A stretch of DNA of 22,060 bases from Ophiothrix spiculata (GCA_000969725.1 JXSR01S042680.1), one strand, 5' to 3'. Positions 10,863-20,448 are shown, counted from the first letter of the stretch. A program made the numbers and translations. The notes: generated by a model not told the origin, from the sequence alone.

Positions 10863-11000
10863 AATGTGCCCAAATCTGTAATTCGATATATCAGCCAATC
10901 TGTGGAACAGACGGCAAAACATATAGCAATAAGTGCATGTTTGAAGTCGGAAAATGCAGGGACCCAAAATTAGAAATACGAAACTATGGAGAATGTAGAG
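10863..11000 (+). CDS. Exon 3: Kazal domain 2 (P1 Ser)
   Basis: A 46-codon exon, phase 1-1, between acceptor TTTATACACAG and donor G|GTAAGC. It encodes a full six-cysteine Kazal pattern: C-x3-C-x6[15 protein letters not shown] and G-E-C. The predicted P1 residue is Ser followed by Ile (C-N-S-I-Y-Q-P), so trypsin inhibition is not expected; elastase- or subtilisin-like targets, or a purely structural role, are possible. It is strongly similar to the Kazal 3 exon in the [10 protein letters not shown] core, pointing to exon duplication. Confidence 0.9.
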
Positions 11001-12005
11001 GTAAGCGTAAGGTGTTAAAACGTCATCAATCACTTTGATTGTAAGAAGAAAAGACAATAATTTAAACCTGCATACAATAAGGGAATTTAAAAGAGAATAC
11101 CGTATATCATCCACTTTTGGATATATTTTGCGAAATTTGCTGCAAAATCATAAAAAGTATAAATAATCGGACGAAAGAAGTCCACATCAAAATGAATGTA
11201 CTAAGGATATCATTTAGAAACATGTTTTAGGAACAACACTCTTTAATCCACTTTCCACGCGATTTGTATCATGTATGGTTATTCTCCTAATTTTATAAAG
11301 CTTCAGATAAATCAAATTAAAAGTTTTTCACTATAATAGCCAATAAGGGTTTCTTGATATTTCTACAGTCATCTAAATTTCTTGTTTAAGCCATGTATAA
11401 TTATTATATGGCTTGTTCGTGTTTGATTCATTCTACTTTGATACGAAAACTAAACTAACTAAATGATTATCATATATTTGAAATCTGATTGATTAATAAT
11501 GTCCATCTTATTAGCAAATGATTTGATATCACAGTAGGAGTTGTCGATTTATTACTCAAGATGTTTCTGAATATATGAAAATAAACGCCATAACCATAAC
11601 TTTTCATCAGTGGCGTAGCCAGGGGTGGGCAAGGTGGGCAATTTGCCCACAATTGCCCACCTTGGAAATATTTTGGAGAAATTTTGAAGACCTGGGAGAA
11701 AAATATAGGGGGCAGGAACAGCCTTTTCCCCATAAAATTAAGACAATTAGAGCTGAAAATCGCTAAAAATTAGATTGAAAACTTCATAAAGCACATTATT
11801 TGGCGGTTTTTCTTGAAAAACTCGGCCTAGTCGGCCCCTTGGAACCCCTGTAAAGTCGTTCGATAAATTCAATTGTGACAGCTTGGGTGGTTTGCCCACC
11901 ATTGGAGAAAGGTCTGGCTACGCCACTGCTTTTCATAACTATCTTATGCGCCGTGCAATAATTCTTCAAAGTATTATCAAAATATACCCAACCTTAATTC
12001 TTCAG
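11001..12005 (+). other. Intron 3 (1,005 bp, phase 1)
   Basis: Donor GTAAGC, acceptor CTTAATTCTTCAG. It carries the hAT-like element 11608-11928, which ends 77 bases before the next exon. The rest is AT-rich without recognised content. Confidence 0.75.
11608..11928. mobile_element. hAT-like MITE, 321 bp, with perfect 8-bp target duplication
   Basis: Left end CAGTGGCGTAGCCAG is perfectly inverted at the right end (CTGGCTACGCCACTG). The flanks are identical 8-mers CTTTTCAT (11600-11607 and 11929-11936), the classic hAT insertion signature. Near the left end lies a perfect hairpin: 13-bp arms 11631-11643 and 11651-11663 with a 7-base loop. GGTGGGC/GCCCACC phrases recur at both ends, suggesting subterminal motifs. 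No transposase frame. The perfect duplication suggests a younger insertion than the related element at 1530-1851. Confidence 0.9.
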
Positions 12006-12149
12006 ATTGCAATACAATCATTTGCACAAGAGAATACCGTCCATTGTGTGGCACTGATGGCAAGACATATAGTAACAAATGTCTCCTTGAGATTGCTAAT
12101 TGTAAGGATCCTAACATAGAGATGCAGAGCGAAGGAGCATGCGAAGGAG
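12006..12149 (+). CDS. Exon 4: Kazal domain 3 (P1 Arg)
   Basis: A 48-codon exon, phase 1-1, with donor G|GTAAGT. It encodes a six-cysteine Kazal domain: D-C-x4[13 protein letters not shown], then T-Y-S-N-K-C, A-N-C and G-A-C. Predicted P1-P1' is Arg-Glu, so a trypsin-like protease is the expected target class if the domain is inhibitory. The Y-R-P-x-C-G-T-D segment is shared with Kazal 1, and the [10 protein letters not shown] core with Kazal 2. Immediately followed, after one intron, by the cysteine-rich module exons. Confidence 0.92.
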
Positions 12150-12907
12150 GTAAGTTAAAAGTGAATTCAGACTTTTGGTCGACATCGTCTCATTACCCGT
12201 CTACTACGATAGATTTGCACACAAATAACTTAGCATCTGAAAAGATTTAGGCATGACAGTTTGATTCAGTCGATCAAACTTTATCAAACAAATTTTCAAC
12301 TATTGTGGAACAGATCAGACAACCAAGGATATATTTTACAGATCACTGATTTTCCTGCTTTAAAATGTTTAACTAGGATTCCCATAGCTCTGCAATGGAA
12401 AAAATAAGAAAAGAGGATCAATATTTTATAAGTTATTTGTGTGCAAAACTATCGAGAGTAGACGGCTAATGGACACTGCTCGACGCAATATTACCATTAT
12501 CGGGCTGTGATAAAGGCGCTAAATTTTGCGTTGGGCGATGTGTACAATGCACTTTGATCAATGATGCAAGCCTCTATACTAAAAAGCACCATTATAAATA
12601 TGGAGATTTGTGTAATTTGCAACTAGCAGATGTCATATTTTCCTCACTGATTTCCTTTAAGGAGTCCTCTCAATATTTTACAATATTCTTGATTTTGGAC
12701 CAAGTGTAAGGTCACTAAGGTTTTATTTTATAGCTAAACAAAGTGAGAGCGATTGTAACACACAGGCTATATTTTTAGAATAATTTTCATATTAAGAATT
12801 TCAATTTTATATTATTTGTTCAATACACGCGTGTTGTATTATGTATATACGAGCGTACTTATTATGTATATATATTTTTTTTATTTTTTACATATTTGAA
12901 GACCCAG
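12150..12907 (+). other. Intron 4 (758 bp, phase 1)
   Basis: Donor GTAAGT. The acceptor is either 12900-12901 or 12906-12907. AT-rich, with a T-rich tract just before the acceptor; no element recognised. Confidence 0.7.
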
Positions 12908-13201
12908 GGCAATGTCCAACCATCACAGACTGTGCCGGTGTATGCGGGGGATCCGCCCAAGAAGACTGTCATGGAGTATGTAAAGGACCCGCTGTTCGGG
13001 ACTGTAGCGGAGAATGTGGTGGTACTGCCGAGTTGAATGATTGCGGGTACTGTGTTGGAGGGACTACTGGACGAGAAAAGGATATTGGTCGTGATGTATG
13101 TGGCAACTGTAGATCCAAAGCTTCAACATATCAACTCAATATAGACTGTGCCGGGGAATGTGACGGAACGGCTTTCCTTGATGCATGCAGAGAATGCGTC
13201 G
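12908..13201 (+). CDS. Exon 5: cysteine-rich D-C-x-G-x-C-G-G module array
   Basis: Ninety-eight codons in phase 1-1 (100 if the upstream acceptor at 12900-12901 is used, adding D-P). It encodes consecutive short modules: DCAGVCGG, DCHGVCKG, DCSGECGG, then D-C-G-Y-C-V-G-G, C-G-N-C, DCAGECDG and C-R-E-C-V-G. The pattern D-C-x-G-x-C-x-G-x-A repeats every 11-12 residues. Such disulfide-rich modules occur in secreted adhesive or matrix proteins of diverse organisms, and the C-G-x-C-x-G-G variant recalls the cysteine-rich region of ADAMTS proteins. No enzymatic role is implied. The frame is open upstream to an ATG at 12841, but that stretch is intronic and T-rich. The donor is GTCG|GTATGC. Confidence 0.88.
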
Positions 13202-14406
13202 GTATGCAAAATATTTTACTTTCTTATTGTATAAAATATTTTTTCAAATACAAAATGGAAACAAAAACGCAGGAATGAGGTTATACATGAAAAAATATGT
13301 TCCATTCACCTGTCTGAAAAGGACATTAGCTTAAAAGCCAGTTAATGAAAATTCTCATTAATTTGGTCATTAGGTATTTAATTTATAGAACGGGCTGTCA
13401 TAAATTTGGCTGCTTTGAATTACATACAAGAGTCATATTGTTAAACATGCATCATCATATACATCTAGAATGCGGTTACAAATATTTGACAAATCCAACA
13501 GGTTCTTAATATGCCATAGAAAAAGTTCAAAATAGTAAACCATGAATGTCTGTCAAAGTTTTGTAATTTGGAATTAATTAGCTTCGCCACATTGTACTCT
13601 TTAAGTCCACAATCAAAGTCTTGTAAACATAGTGCTATGGATTCAAACTTGTAATAAGGCTCTTTCGGAAGAGGATAGGGTTTTCTTAAAAGGAGCATGG
13701 TCCGATTGGTTCACCGTTTTAAAAACTTTTTGTGATTTTGGTACCAGAACATTGCTCATATTTTTCTTCTATCCCGTGTGAAATTTTCCAGCTGAGCTAT
13801 GTTCCGTTTTGGAGATATAAGAAAATGTGTCTAATTATGGTTACTATAATTAGTTTTATACAGTTCAATATGTATAGGCGGGTCTGAAATACGAAATAAC
13901 CCATAAAATTAAAACGGTTTGACCGATTCGGCTTAAATTTGAAATAAACCTCTTTAATGATCATCTTTTAGATGATACATAAGTTTTGTAAAATATGACA
14001 TCCTTTAATAGCATTATTACTAAGATTTAAAGGACGATATGTAGCGAAACTGATTGAATTATAATGGGAAATGGCTTTAATACTGTTTTGGTCCCTTTCA
14101 AGATGTATTTTATCATAAGGCCAAAGAAAAAAAAGTCTGTCTCAGCTTCCCGCGCGCATAGCTTTTAAAAATCCAAATTTAGCGCAAAAAATAGTGGCCG
14201 AAAAATGCAATAAAAAAAAATAGGGGGTCTTTCCGCATCCGCGTAGCCCTTTTTTACTAAAAAAAACCCCGCATAGCGCTTAGGGTTTTGACCTTAAGTG
14301 AGCTGAGACAGAGTTATTTTTGTTTTGTTTTAAGTTTGCTGTAGGAAATTTGACTATGTTGCTCTTGGCTTACAACAAAACAACATTTTGATGTTGATAC
14401 TTTCAG
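13202..14406 (+). other. Intron 5 (1,205 bp, phase 1)
   Basis: Donor GTATGC, acceptor TTGATACTTTCAG. It contains a candidate 177-bp inverted-repeat element (14136-14312). Other open frames, such as 13465-13698 on the minus strand, have no support. Confidence 0.72.
14136..14312. mobile_element. Candidate small MITE, 177 bp
   Basis: Inverted ends TCTGTCTCAGCT (14136-14147) and AGCTGAGACAGA (14301-14312) are perfect over 12 bp. AGT on both sides of the slightly shorter version (14134-14136 and 14312-14314) could be a 3-bp target duplication. The interior is GC-variable with CGCGCGCATAGC and GCATAGCGC phrases and no coding potential. The superfamily is undetermined. Confidence 0.5.
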
Positions 14407-14571
14407 GTGGTAAATCTGGCAACCCTGTTGATAAGAACAACGCCAGGATAGATTGCTCTGGTATGTGTAATGGTGACTGGGTAGAAGATGCTTGTGGAAT
14501 TTGCGGACCGCCTGACACTGGTCCTTATGGAAGCAAATTTCAGGACTGCAGCTCAACTTGTTATGAACCAG
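14407..14571 (+). CDS. Exon 6: cysteine-rich modules (continued)
   Basis: A 55-codon exon, phase 1-1, donor CCAG|GTATAT. The join restores C-V-G-G-K-S-G-N-P and continues the array with DCSGMCNG, D-A-C-G-I-C-G-P and D-C-S-S-T-C. Cysteine spacing matches exon 5, confirming the frame and the splice join. The C-G-I-C-G element followed by a proline/glycine spacer is typical of this module class. It appears to act as a disulfide-braced linker between the Kazal tandem and the C-terminal beta domain; that role is inferred. Confidence 0.87.
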
Positions 14572-14635
14572 GTATATGAATTTGTATATCAGACAAAAAC
14601 GTACAACTAAGGATAGTTTTATATTGTACTTTATA

Positions 14636-15980
14636 TAGAGGTGGTCAACACGCCAACGGTAAAAATTGAATTTCCAAGGGTGATTTTAACGGGCAAAACA
14701 AACGTATAACACCTTGACTTTCCTTGATATGTTCTACCTTAACAATAAAAAACAAAAAATCAATTATTCAGGATATTTTGATAATTTGGGGTCAAAAACA
14801 GCAGAAAGTCAATCAGGCACTTATTGCTGATTGATGGAGACACACGGATAAATAGAAATAAACAACCCCTTGGGACAAATGATACATTAAAATAAATATA
14901 ATTACACTCTGAACACAATACTGAAAGAAAAACTGAAAAAAAGCAAACGGTTTTTGAAATAGGGCCATTTTTTATTTTTTTCCATTAGAAATGTCATATG
15001 CGCATGCTCAAAGGGACCGTTCCATTATGTGCAATAGGGATTAAAAATATACCCATAATCAATGTTCACTGTAAACTTTACGTTTTTCCTCACACACTGA
15101 AGAGACATTTCAGATGCGAATGAAAGCCTGATCTGAGATATAAACATTGATAAATTCAATTGAACCTTTGCGAGTCATATAGTGTATCGCTTGTGTCTGA
15201 TTGCCGTATAATCATGTTAATCTTCCCCTGGTATAACTGCTATCGAGCCGCTAGCATGGCTATTGCGTCTGGTGGAAAGGTACAAAACATTAGGCTTTCT
15301 AGAGCGTGCTTTATCTATAAGATTGGAAGTTGACTTTTTTAGATTCTTTTTCAAAATATGGTCATTTTGATATACGAATGATCTAAATTTGATTTTAGGT
15401 ATTTCTATGATTTTTTTTACACACTGAAAATCTTTATTAAGTCTTCTTAAAAATAGCACCCGATTTAATGACATTGTATATGCTATACTCTAATAAATAA
15501 ATAGAGCTCTGACCGAAAAAAGATCCCATGCATTTGAATAGGAGTACATAATTTCGAGAGAAAGCAATCTTATCGTTACACTTCAATATTCAACTCGCTC
15601 AAAAGATGAAGCCTGGTTTTGCATATAATAATCGGCTTATGGATGCAGGTATTAACCACACAGCGGGGACCTACTTTCAATGTAAGAGTAACAAATCCCA
15701 AAATATAATATAAGTTCCCTGGGCGTAAGGCTGATTGACTAAAGTGTCGCCGCTGCTTACATTTTGGTCAAGATTTGACGCTGCGCGATTTTCAATTACA
15801 AATGTGAAAATACTTCCACTTTTCTGATTATCGTCAAATTTGCAGGATTTCATACATGTATTTTTACTATATAGTTTGAAAATATTGACAAATATATAGA
15901 TTTATTTGACTTCGAAAATAAACTGGACTGAAAAAGGTGTTTCGCTCAGCTGTAGTTTGGGAATACATTGGCCACCTCTA
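14636..15980. mobile_element. Possible hAT-like non-autonomous element, ~1.35 kb
   Basis: TAGAGGTGGTCAA at 14636-14648 is inverted at 15968-15980 (TTGGCCACCTCTA), 12 of 13 positions matching. The TAGAGGTGG start resembles hAT termini. Flanks TTTATA and CTTATA are similar, but no clean 8-bp duplication is visible, so the boundaries are provisional. No transposase homology was recognised inside. Confidence 0.4.
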
Positions 15981-16111
15981 CTTATAAGAACCATGAATAT
16001 AATAACAAGATTATTTAATTCTCATCCTGGTATGAAAACATTTAGACGTTTGTGTGATCTGCTTTAAATACAGTGACACGCTATAAAATTTATCACGGTA
16101 TAATACTTTTC

Positions 16112-16320
16112 TTCACTGTAAAAAGTGCATTTAGAAAGTGAAGGCAAAGACATGTTTAGACAAGGAAATGTTTAGAGCATTGACACTGTATGTTTAGAAA
16201 TCAAACATCAATGTTTAGTGAAATGACACACAATGTCTAGTATCTAAACACGTTTACAAAGTGAAGGCAAAAATTTGTTTAGAAAAGTGTTTACTCGCTA
16301 AACACAATTTTTACAGTGAA
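16112..16320. mobile_element. Short inverted-repeat element, 209 bp, with internal direct repeats
   Basis: A perfect 13-bp inverted pair, TTCACTGTAAAAA at 16112-16124 and its complement at 16308-16320, bounds a segment rich in T-G-T-T-T-A-G-A phrases. Inside, AAAGTGAAGGCAAA occurs twice (near 16135 and 16259), each time followed by a TGTTTAGA-type phrase. No target duplication was found. It is either a MITE or a decayed composite of short repeats. Confidence 0.5.
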
Positions 16321-16486
16321 ATTTATTTCCGAGTTGTATAGTAAAGTATTGGCTAACAACTCTCAAATTTCTTTCGATTGAAGTACAGGGTTCTGATGTC
16401 TTTGAGACAAATTTCGAGGATTTGTTTTTGCCCAATCACATCAATAGCATAGTATGATAATAAAAAAACACATCCCTCTTTTGTGT

Positions 16487-16665
16487 ACTAACGGGATTCT
16501 AAATGGTCATTCAGTTTATTATCAAAATACCTCCAGATTTTTCCTGAAAGAAAAACACGATAAAAAGTGCAAATTCTACACTGTCGAGTTCATTAAGCCA
16601 GGTGCAAGACTGTTCCTAACAGAATTCTAAAACGTCATTCGCTTTATTATTAAAAACTTTCCCCC
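16487..16665 (+). repeat. Diverged direct duplication
   Basis: The stretch starting near 16487 (CTAACGGGATTCTAAATGG, then TCATTCAGTTTATTATCAAAA) reappears near 16615 as CTAACAGAATTCTAAAACG then TCATTCGCTTTATTATTAAAA. The two copies are about 128 bases apart with several mismatches. They look like an old segmental tandem duplication or two copies of one repeat. Confidence 0.55.
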
Positions 16666-16783
16666 ATTGAATCAATGACAATATTATATAATTTTTTTTT
16701 TCAAAAAGGGCATTAGATATCTTGATTAAATGACACTTTTTAAAAGAAATAACTTAACACATGTTATTGAATACCGTAAACAG

Positions 16784-16934
16784 GATCTGATCGCAGTAGT
16801 TGGGCCTGGATGAATGAATGTGAGGAATGTGTAGGCGGATCAACAAAGAAGCCTGATGTTTCAGGTATCAATGCTTGTGGTATTTGTGGTAATGATGAAT
16901 CGAGTTGCACCGGGTGTGATGGTGTCGCAAACAG
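16784..16934 (+). CDS. Exon 7: cysteine-rich modules (continued)
   Basis: A 151-bp exon, phase 1 in and phase 2 out (donor AACAG|GTATGT). It encodes E-C-E-E-C-V-G-G-S-T, then A-C-G-I-C-G-N-D and C-T-G-C-D-G. E-C-x-x-C-V-G-G matches the C-R-E-C-V-G-G segment across the exon 5-6 join, and A-C-G-I-C-G repeats the exon 6 element, so this is another turn of the same repeat. It is the first exon in the series to break the phase 1-1 rule, marking the switch away from simply shuffled modules. Confidence 0.85.
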
Positions 16935-17720
16935 GTATGTCTAACATTATGTCCAGACAGAAAAGATAATAGATCAGTCTGCTGTTTTGATGTATTACAA
17001 ACCTTTATAAAAGGACGCAGTCTGGCATGTTAAGTAGGGTCATTAACAATACCAGTCTGTCGTCAGATATATTATGTAAGTGAGCTTTATAAGTAAAATC
17101 TAAATTATTCCTGATCTCGTAAAATAGAAAATCTGGATGCTTCAATGGATAGTTTGAGTTTGTCGAGTAAAAATGCTTTGATTTGATTATTGGGCATTTA
17201 ACGTTTGTATTTCATTACATTTTCTTTAAATAATAATCGTCAATTTCTTTGCATCATATTTTAAAACACTACCTCATGTTGTTTTAAATATAGTTTGAGT
17301 CTATCACTTAACATTTTGTTGATTGAAATCTACTAGATGACATAATCAAATTTTCCAAGACTTTTTATAAAATGAGTGAATAAAACGAGATAAAAGAGAC
17401 AAAATCAATAACTCCAAACTCGAGTATTAATTGTAATATGTTTTCAAGATATTTTCTGCTTTTTTTGCAAAATGGTCTGGTACTCGGATCTCTCTAAGAA
17501 CGTATTTTGAGTTTTTCGTGTATCAGTCCTCATGAATATTCTTACCCATATCAATAAGCGGCTTATTATGCGTTAGATACCCTGCATAAAAGAAATTAGA
17601 GAACAATAGAGACGTTTTTGAGCTAAAGTCTGACTCCCGGGTCTGACTTAATCGATGATTGTCCTAAGACATTAGCAGAGTGAGTAAGAAATGCGATCAA
17701 TGGTACGTGCACAGTTTGGA

Positions 17721-18182
17721 CAAGTTCAAGTTCAAGTATATTTCAATATCATATCTACAAAACAATCATATAAATAAACAATACAAAGCAAGCTTATAAA
17801 AACAAAACAATGATATTGTGGAGATAACAAAAGGCCAATAAGGCCTGAAAGGGTTATCCCCAAATAATTTGAGTAGGGCCTAAGTTACATAATGACAGTT
17901 TACAAAAAAAAAAAAAAAGGACGAAACACAAGACATGCCCAAAACAACCAAGCATTTTATGAAAATGTTCATTAATGAAATAAGAAATTAAGTGTACATT
18001 TCTAAAAGGTTTGTTTTTAACATCCTCTTGAACTCTTTTATACATTTTGCTTGTTTTGATTTTTTGTCTAAAGAGTTCCATAGGACTGGACCAGATGTCC
18101 GAACTGATCGGTCGGAAAACATTTTCTTTGCATTGTGAATACTATAATTTTGGGCATTTATTGTAGCTAAGTGTGATTTTGA
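17721..18182 (-). mobile_element. 3' fragment of a CR1/L2-type non-LTR retrotransposon
   Basis: On the minus strand the element ends in a short tandem tail of the ACTTGA type (seen on the plus strand as CAAGTTCAAGTTCAAGT, 17721-17737). Upstream of the tail lies an untranslated segment with an A-run on the plus strand and then the end of a reverse-transcriptase frame (17988-18182). Tails of short tandem repeats rather than poly(A) are characteristic of the CR1/L2 group. It is 5'-truncated, as is usual for such copies. Confidence 0.72.
17988..18182 (-). pseudogene. LINE ORF2 C-terminal remnant
   Basis: This minus-strand frame encodes T-S-G-P-V-L-W-N-S-L followed by K-E-F-K-R-M-L-K-T-N-L-L before the stop at 17988-17990. 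The G-P-x-L-W-N-S-L and F-K-x-x-L-K-x-x-L-L pair is the familiar C-terminal end of CR1/L2/RTE-type reverse transcriptase proteins. A stop codon bounds it at 18183-18185, and no polymerase catalytic motifs remain, so the copy is dead. The longer minus-strand frame 17854-18081 in another register is a shadow. Confidence 0.75.
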
Positions 18183-18390
18183 TTATGTTTACGGAAATAA
18201 TCATTAAATATTTTTGGCAATAACTCTTCATGATGCAAGTTCAGCATCATCCCAAAAAATCTTTTTCCAAAACAATATGAGATTTTTGCATCATTTGAAG
18301 TATTTGCGATGATTATGACAACATGCAAAATTTTATTGTCAAATTCAAACCCTTTATATTAAATTATCTAGATATTATTTTATTTTTTAA

Positions 18391-18412
18391 TTATCGTTGT
18401 CGACAACGATAA
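18391..18412. repeat. Perfect 22-bp palindrome
   Basis: TTATCGTTGTC is followed directly by its reverse complement GACAACGATAA with no spacer. It could be the end or centre of a short interspersed element whose other landmarks (ACTGCCCTCTG downstream and a TGCCCCTTTAAG phrase near 18712) suggest a body extending to about 18720. The exact type is not determined. Confidence 0.85.
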
Positions 18413-19420
18413 ATACTGCCCTCTGTAGTTGATTTTTTAAAATTCGCCGTTTCAGGAGATCTTATGCAAATTCCAAATTTCTTTTGATTTGTCTGTAATA
18501 TATAATATGAAAGGAATGTTTAACAAACAGTATCAATAAATACATTTTAGGAATAGCCTCATACCCAAGATCAACAAAAATAATAAAATTCAAATTTTTG
18601 ACTTTTTGAAGGTTTTGATCACAAATTTCCCGATATCTGGTAATTGACTGTTATTTTCTAAGATATGAAATGTAAATCATCCACAAATAAAATGTCAAAA
18701 ATTTTGTCTAATGCCCCTTTAAGCTACCTCTATTCTTGAACTTCTTCGAGTATATCTAACTTATAAGACTGGAGTGTCAAACACTTCTCTGATTTGAAAT
18801 GGGAAATTGTGCAACTCCATCAACCTGTAAAACAAATGAGTCAGTCAATATTCGACCTTTTGGACTTACAATTCACACCTTTGATGAAAAATGTATACTT
18901 AATATTGATTTATCATATTCTCTTCAGCTAAATAGTTCTATTTTAATGACCTATTTTCCTATAAAATCCGTACAGTATTGTTTACGTCTATAGTATGAAC
19001 TCTAGCAAAATATATTATTTAGTTTCGTTATATTAATTATACACATTATTATTATTACACTTATCAATGGTCACCCGGATGAGAGAAAAAGACAATAGCG
19101 CCAGATGAAAGTCATTATAGTAACATTGATTATCTCAAAAACGGAAATGACTGAATTACATAACTACTATAAAATGGCTACTTTTATTTTCACAGTAAAT
19201 GAGTGTTAATTTTTAATAAACCTGAGACCAAAGGGATGATTTATTCAGTGTCGTTCGATATATCTGAAAATACTCTAGCTCGTTTCAATTATTAACCATT
19301 TAAAGTGCATGTATACCAACCAAAGCAACATATCTTTTTGTATTTTCTATATTTGTAATGGTAAATACTCATACAATTTGTTTGTATTTAGTATCTGTAA
19401 CATGGTAACTTAATTTATGC

Positions 19421-20042
19421 TATATGTGACCCATCATATCGAAAGGTACCTTAAGGGTCCCAAAATGAAAACTGGTTTGTTTGGTCTCATCTGAAAGATT
19501 ATATTCTAAGCTTTAAAATGACACCTTGCTTTTAGTTATTGGATGTTCGATTGCAAAGTTACATTCAAATTGGTAAAAGGCATCAGGCTGATTCAGAAAA
19601 CTATAGTTCAGATAAAATCAAGTTTAAAGTTTCTGTACTGGTAAAACTTGAATGGAGAAAAGATTTTTATCTTGTTTTTTAACAAATTAATCTTATGTTT
19701 CGGATGTTGAAGCCTGATTAATATGATAGATACACTTCAAAGGTAACGTTTCTGATGAAATTAGAAATTCGACCTTGGATGTGATTTTTGACTATGCTCA
19801 GCTTCAATGGCCCGTATCTCGTAATTTACTATGCCGGTGTAATGAGACTGAGTGTCCCCCATAACCAGCAGTCCGGGTCTAATTGAACTACACGGAATAA
19901 GTCGCAATCAATGATTTATTGATCGCACATGTACAAGTACGTTCTACACAATTGAATAGTAGCTAGGACATTTCAGTCACACGGACGCTGTATTTCATTA
20001 CACCGGTATTAAGGTACCTTTCGATATGATGGGTCACATATA
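19421..20042. mobile_element. Non-autonomous DNA element with 34-bp perfect inverted ends, ~622 bp
   Basis: Positions 19421-19454 (starting TATATGTGACCCATCATATC) are an exact inverted copy of 20009-20042. The outermost TATA is self-complementary, so the true end and target site (TA or TATA) cannot be separated; a TA target would fit Tc1/mariner-like mobilisation. No transposase frame is visible. Inside, a second perfect inverted pair CCGGTGTAATGA (19834-19845 and 19995-20006) lies close to the right end, which may be a nested element or part of a compound terminus. Confidence 0.8.
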
Positions 20043-20430
20043 TGATTCTTCATGTATTAGTTTCAAAGTATATACTTTTTGGAAGATTCCTTCTTTGTAT
20101 GCTGAACACTTTTTTGGAATTTTTTTTTTTCAGATTTGCTTGTTAGGAAAGTTTTAAAAATATTTCATTATTGTAGCAAATGTTGAGTTATGCAACATCT
20201 TTCGTCGAAGGAAATTATGTGACACACTGTATAGCATGATAGCGTCAACAATTGCTTTTCTTGATTAATTCCGAACAAAATCTATTTTCAAACTCAAGGA
20301 AATTGGTTTCTATTTATCGTGTTTATAGTCATAAAAAAATTAAATATTTAGAAGAGGTGTAAATGATTTGTCATATATTTTACTATATAATTAATCTGAT
20401 ATTGTGTATATATGTCTTAGGGAAAAATTA

Positions 20431-20448
20431 AATCTTGAATCTTGAATC
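20431..20448 (+). repeat. Short tandem TCTTGAA tail, possible LINE/SINE 3' end
   Basis: AATCTTGAATCTTGAATC resembles the tandem tails ending CR1/L2-type elements and SINEs that borrow them. The sequence just upstream (TATATATGTCTTAGGG) would be the 3' untranslated end. No coding remnant is visible, so the call is tentative. Confidence 0.4.

Larger units (their letters stand above)
14572..16783 (+). other. Intron 6 (2,212 bp, phase 1)
   Basis: Donor GTATAT, acceptor ACCGTAAACAG. It holds a possible 1,345-bp inverted-repeat-bounded element (14636-15980), a 209-bp inverted-repeat element (16112-16320) and a diverged direct duplication (about 16487-16540 versus 16613-16665). The minus-strand frame 15217-15474 has no recognisable domain. 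Confidence 0.7.

Noticed and set aside
10743..11114. Minus-strand 123-codon frame
   Set aside because: It is the antisense shadow of the Kazal 2 exon and flanking intron.
12841..12901. ATG 12841 as an independent gene start for the Cys-rich exon
   Set aside because: The stretch is a T-rich intron end with two usable acceptors, and phase 1 matches the donor of the Kazal 3 exon, so exon 5 continues the same gene. A separate secreted Cys-rich gene starting here was considered because the hydrophobic lead resembles a signal peptide, but phase continuity argues against it.
13680..14110. Candidate transposon with TTAAAAGGAGCATGGTCCG-like and GGTCCCTTTCAAG-like ends
   Set aside because: The proposed ends match poorly when inverted and no target duplication is visible, so no element is called.
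15217..15474. Minus-strand 85-codon frame in intron 6
   Set aside because: Basic, low-complexity composition with no recognisable motif; it lies in a candidate transposon-bounded segment.
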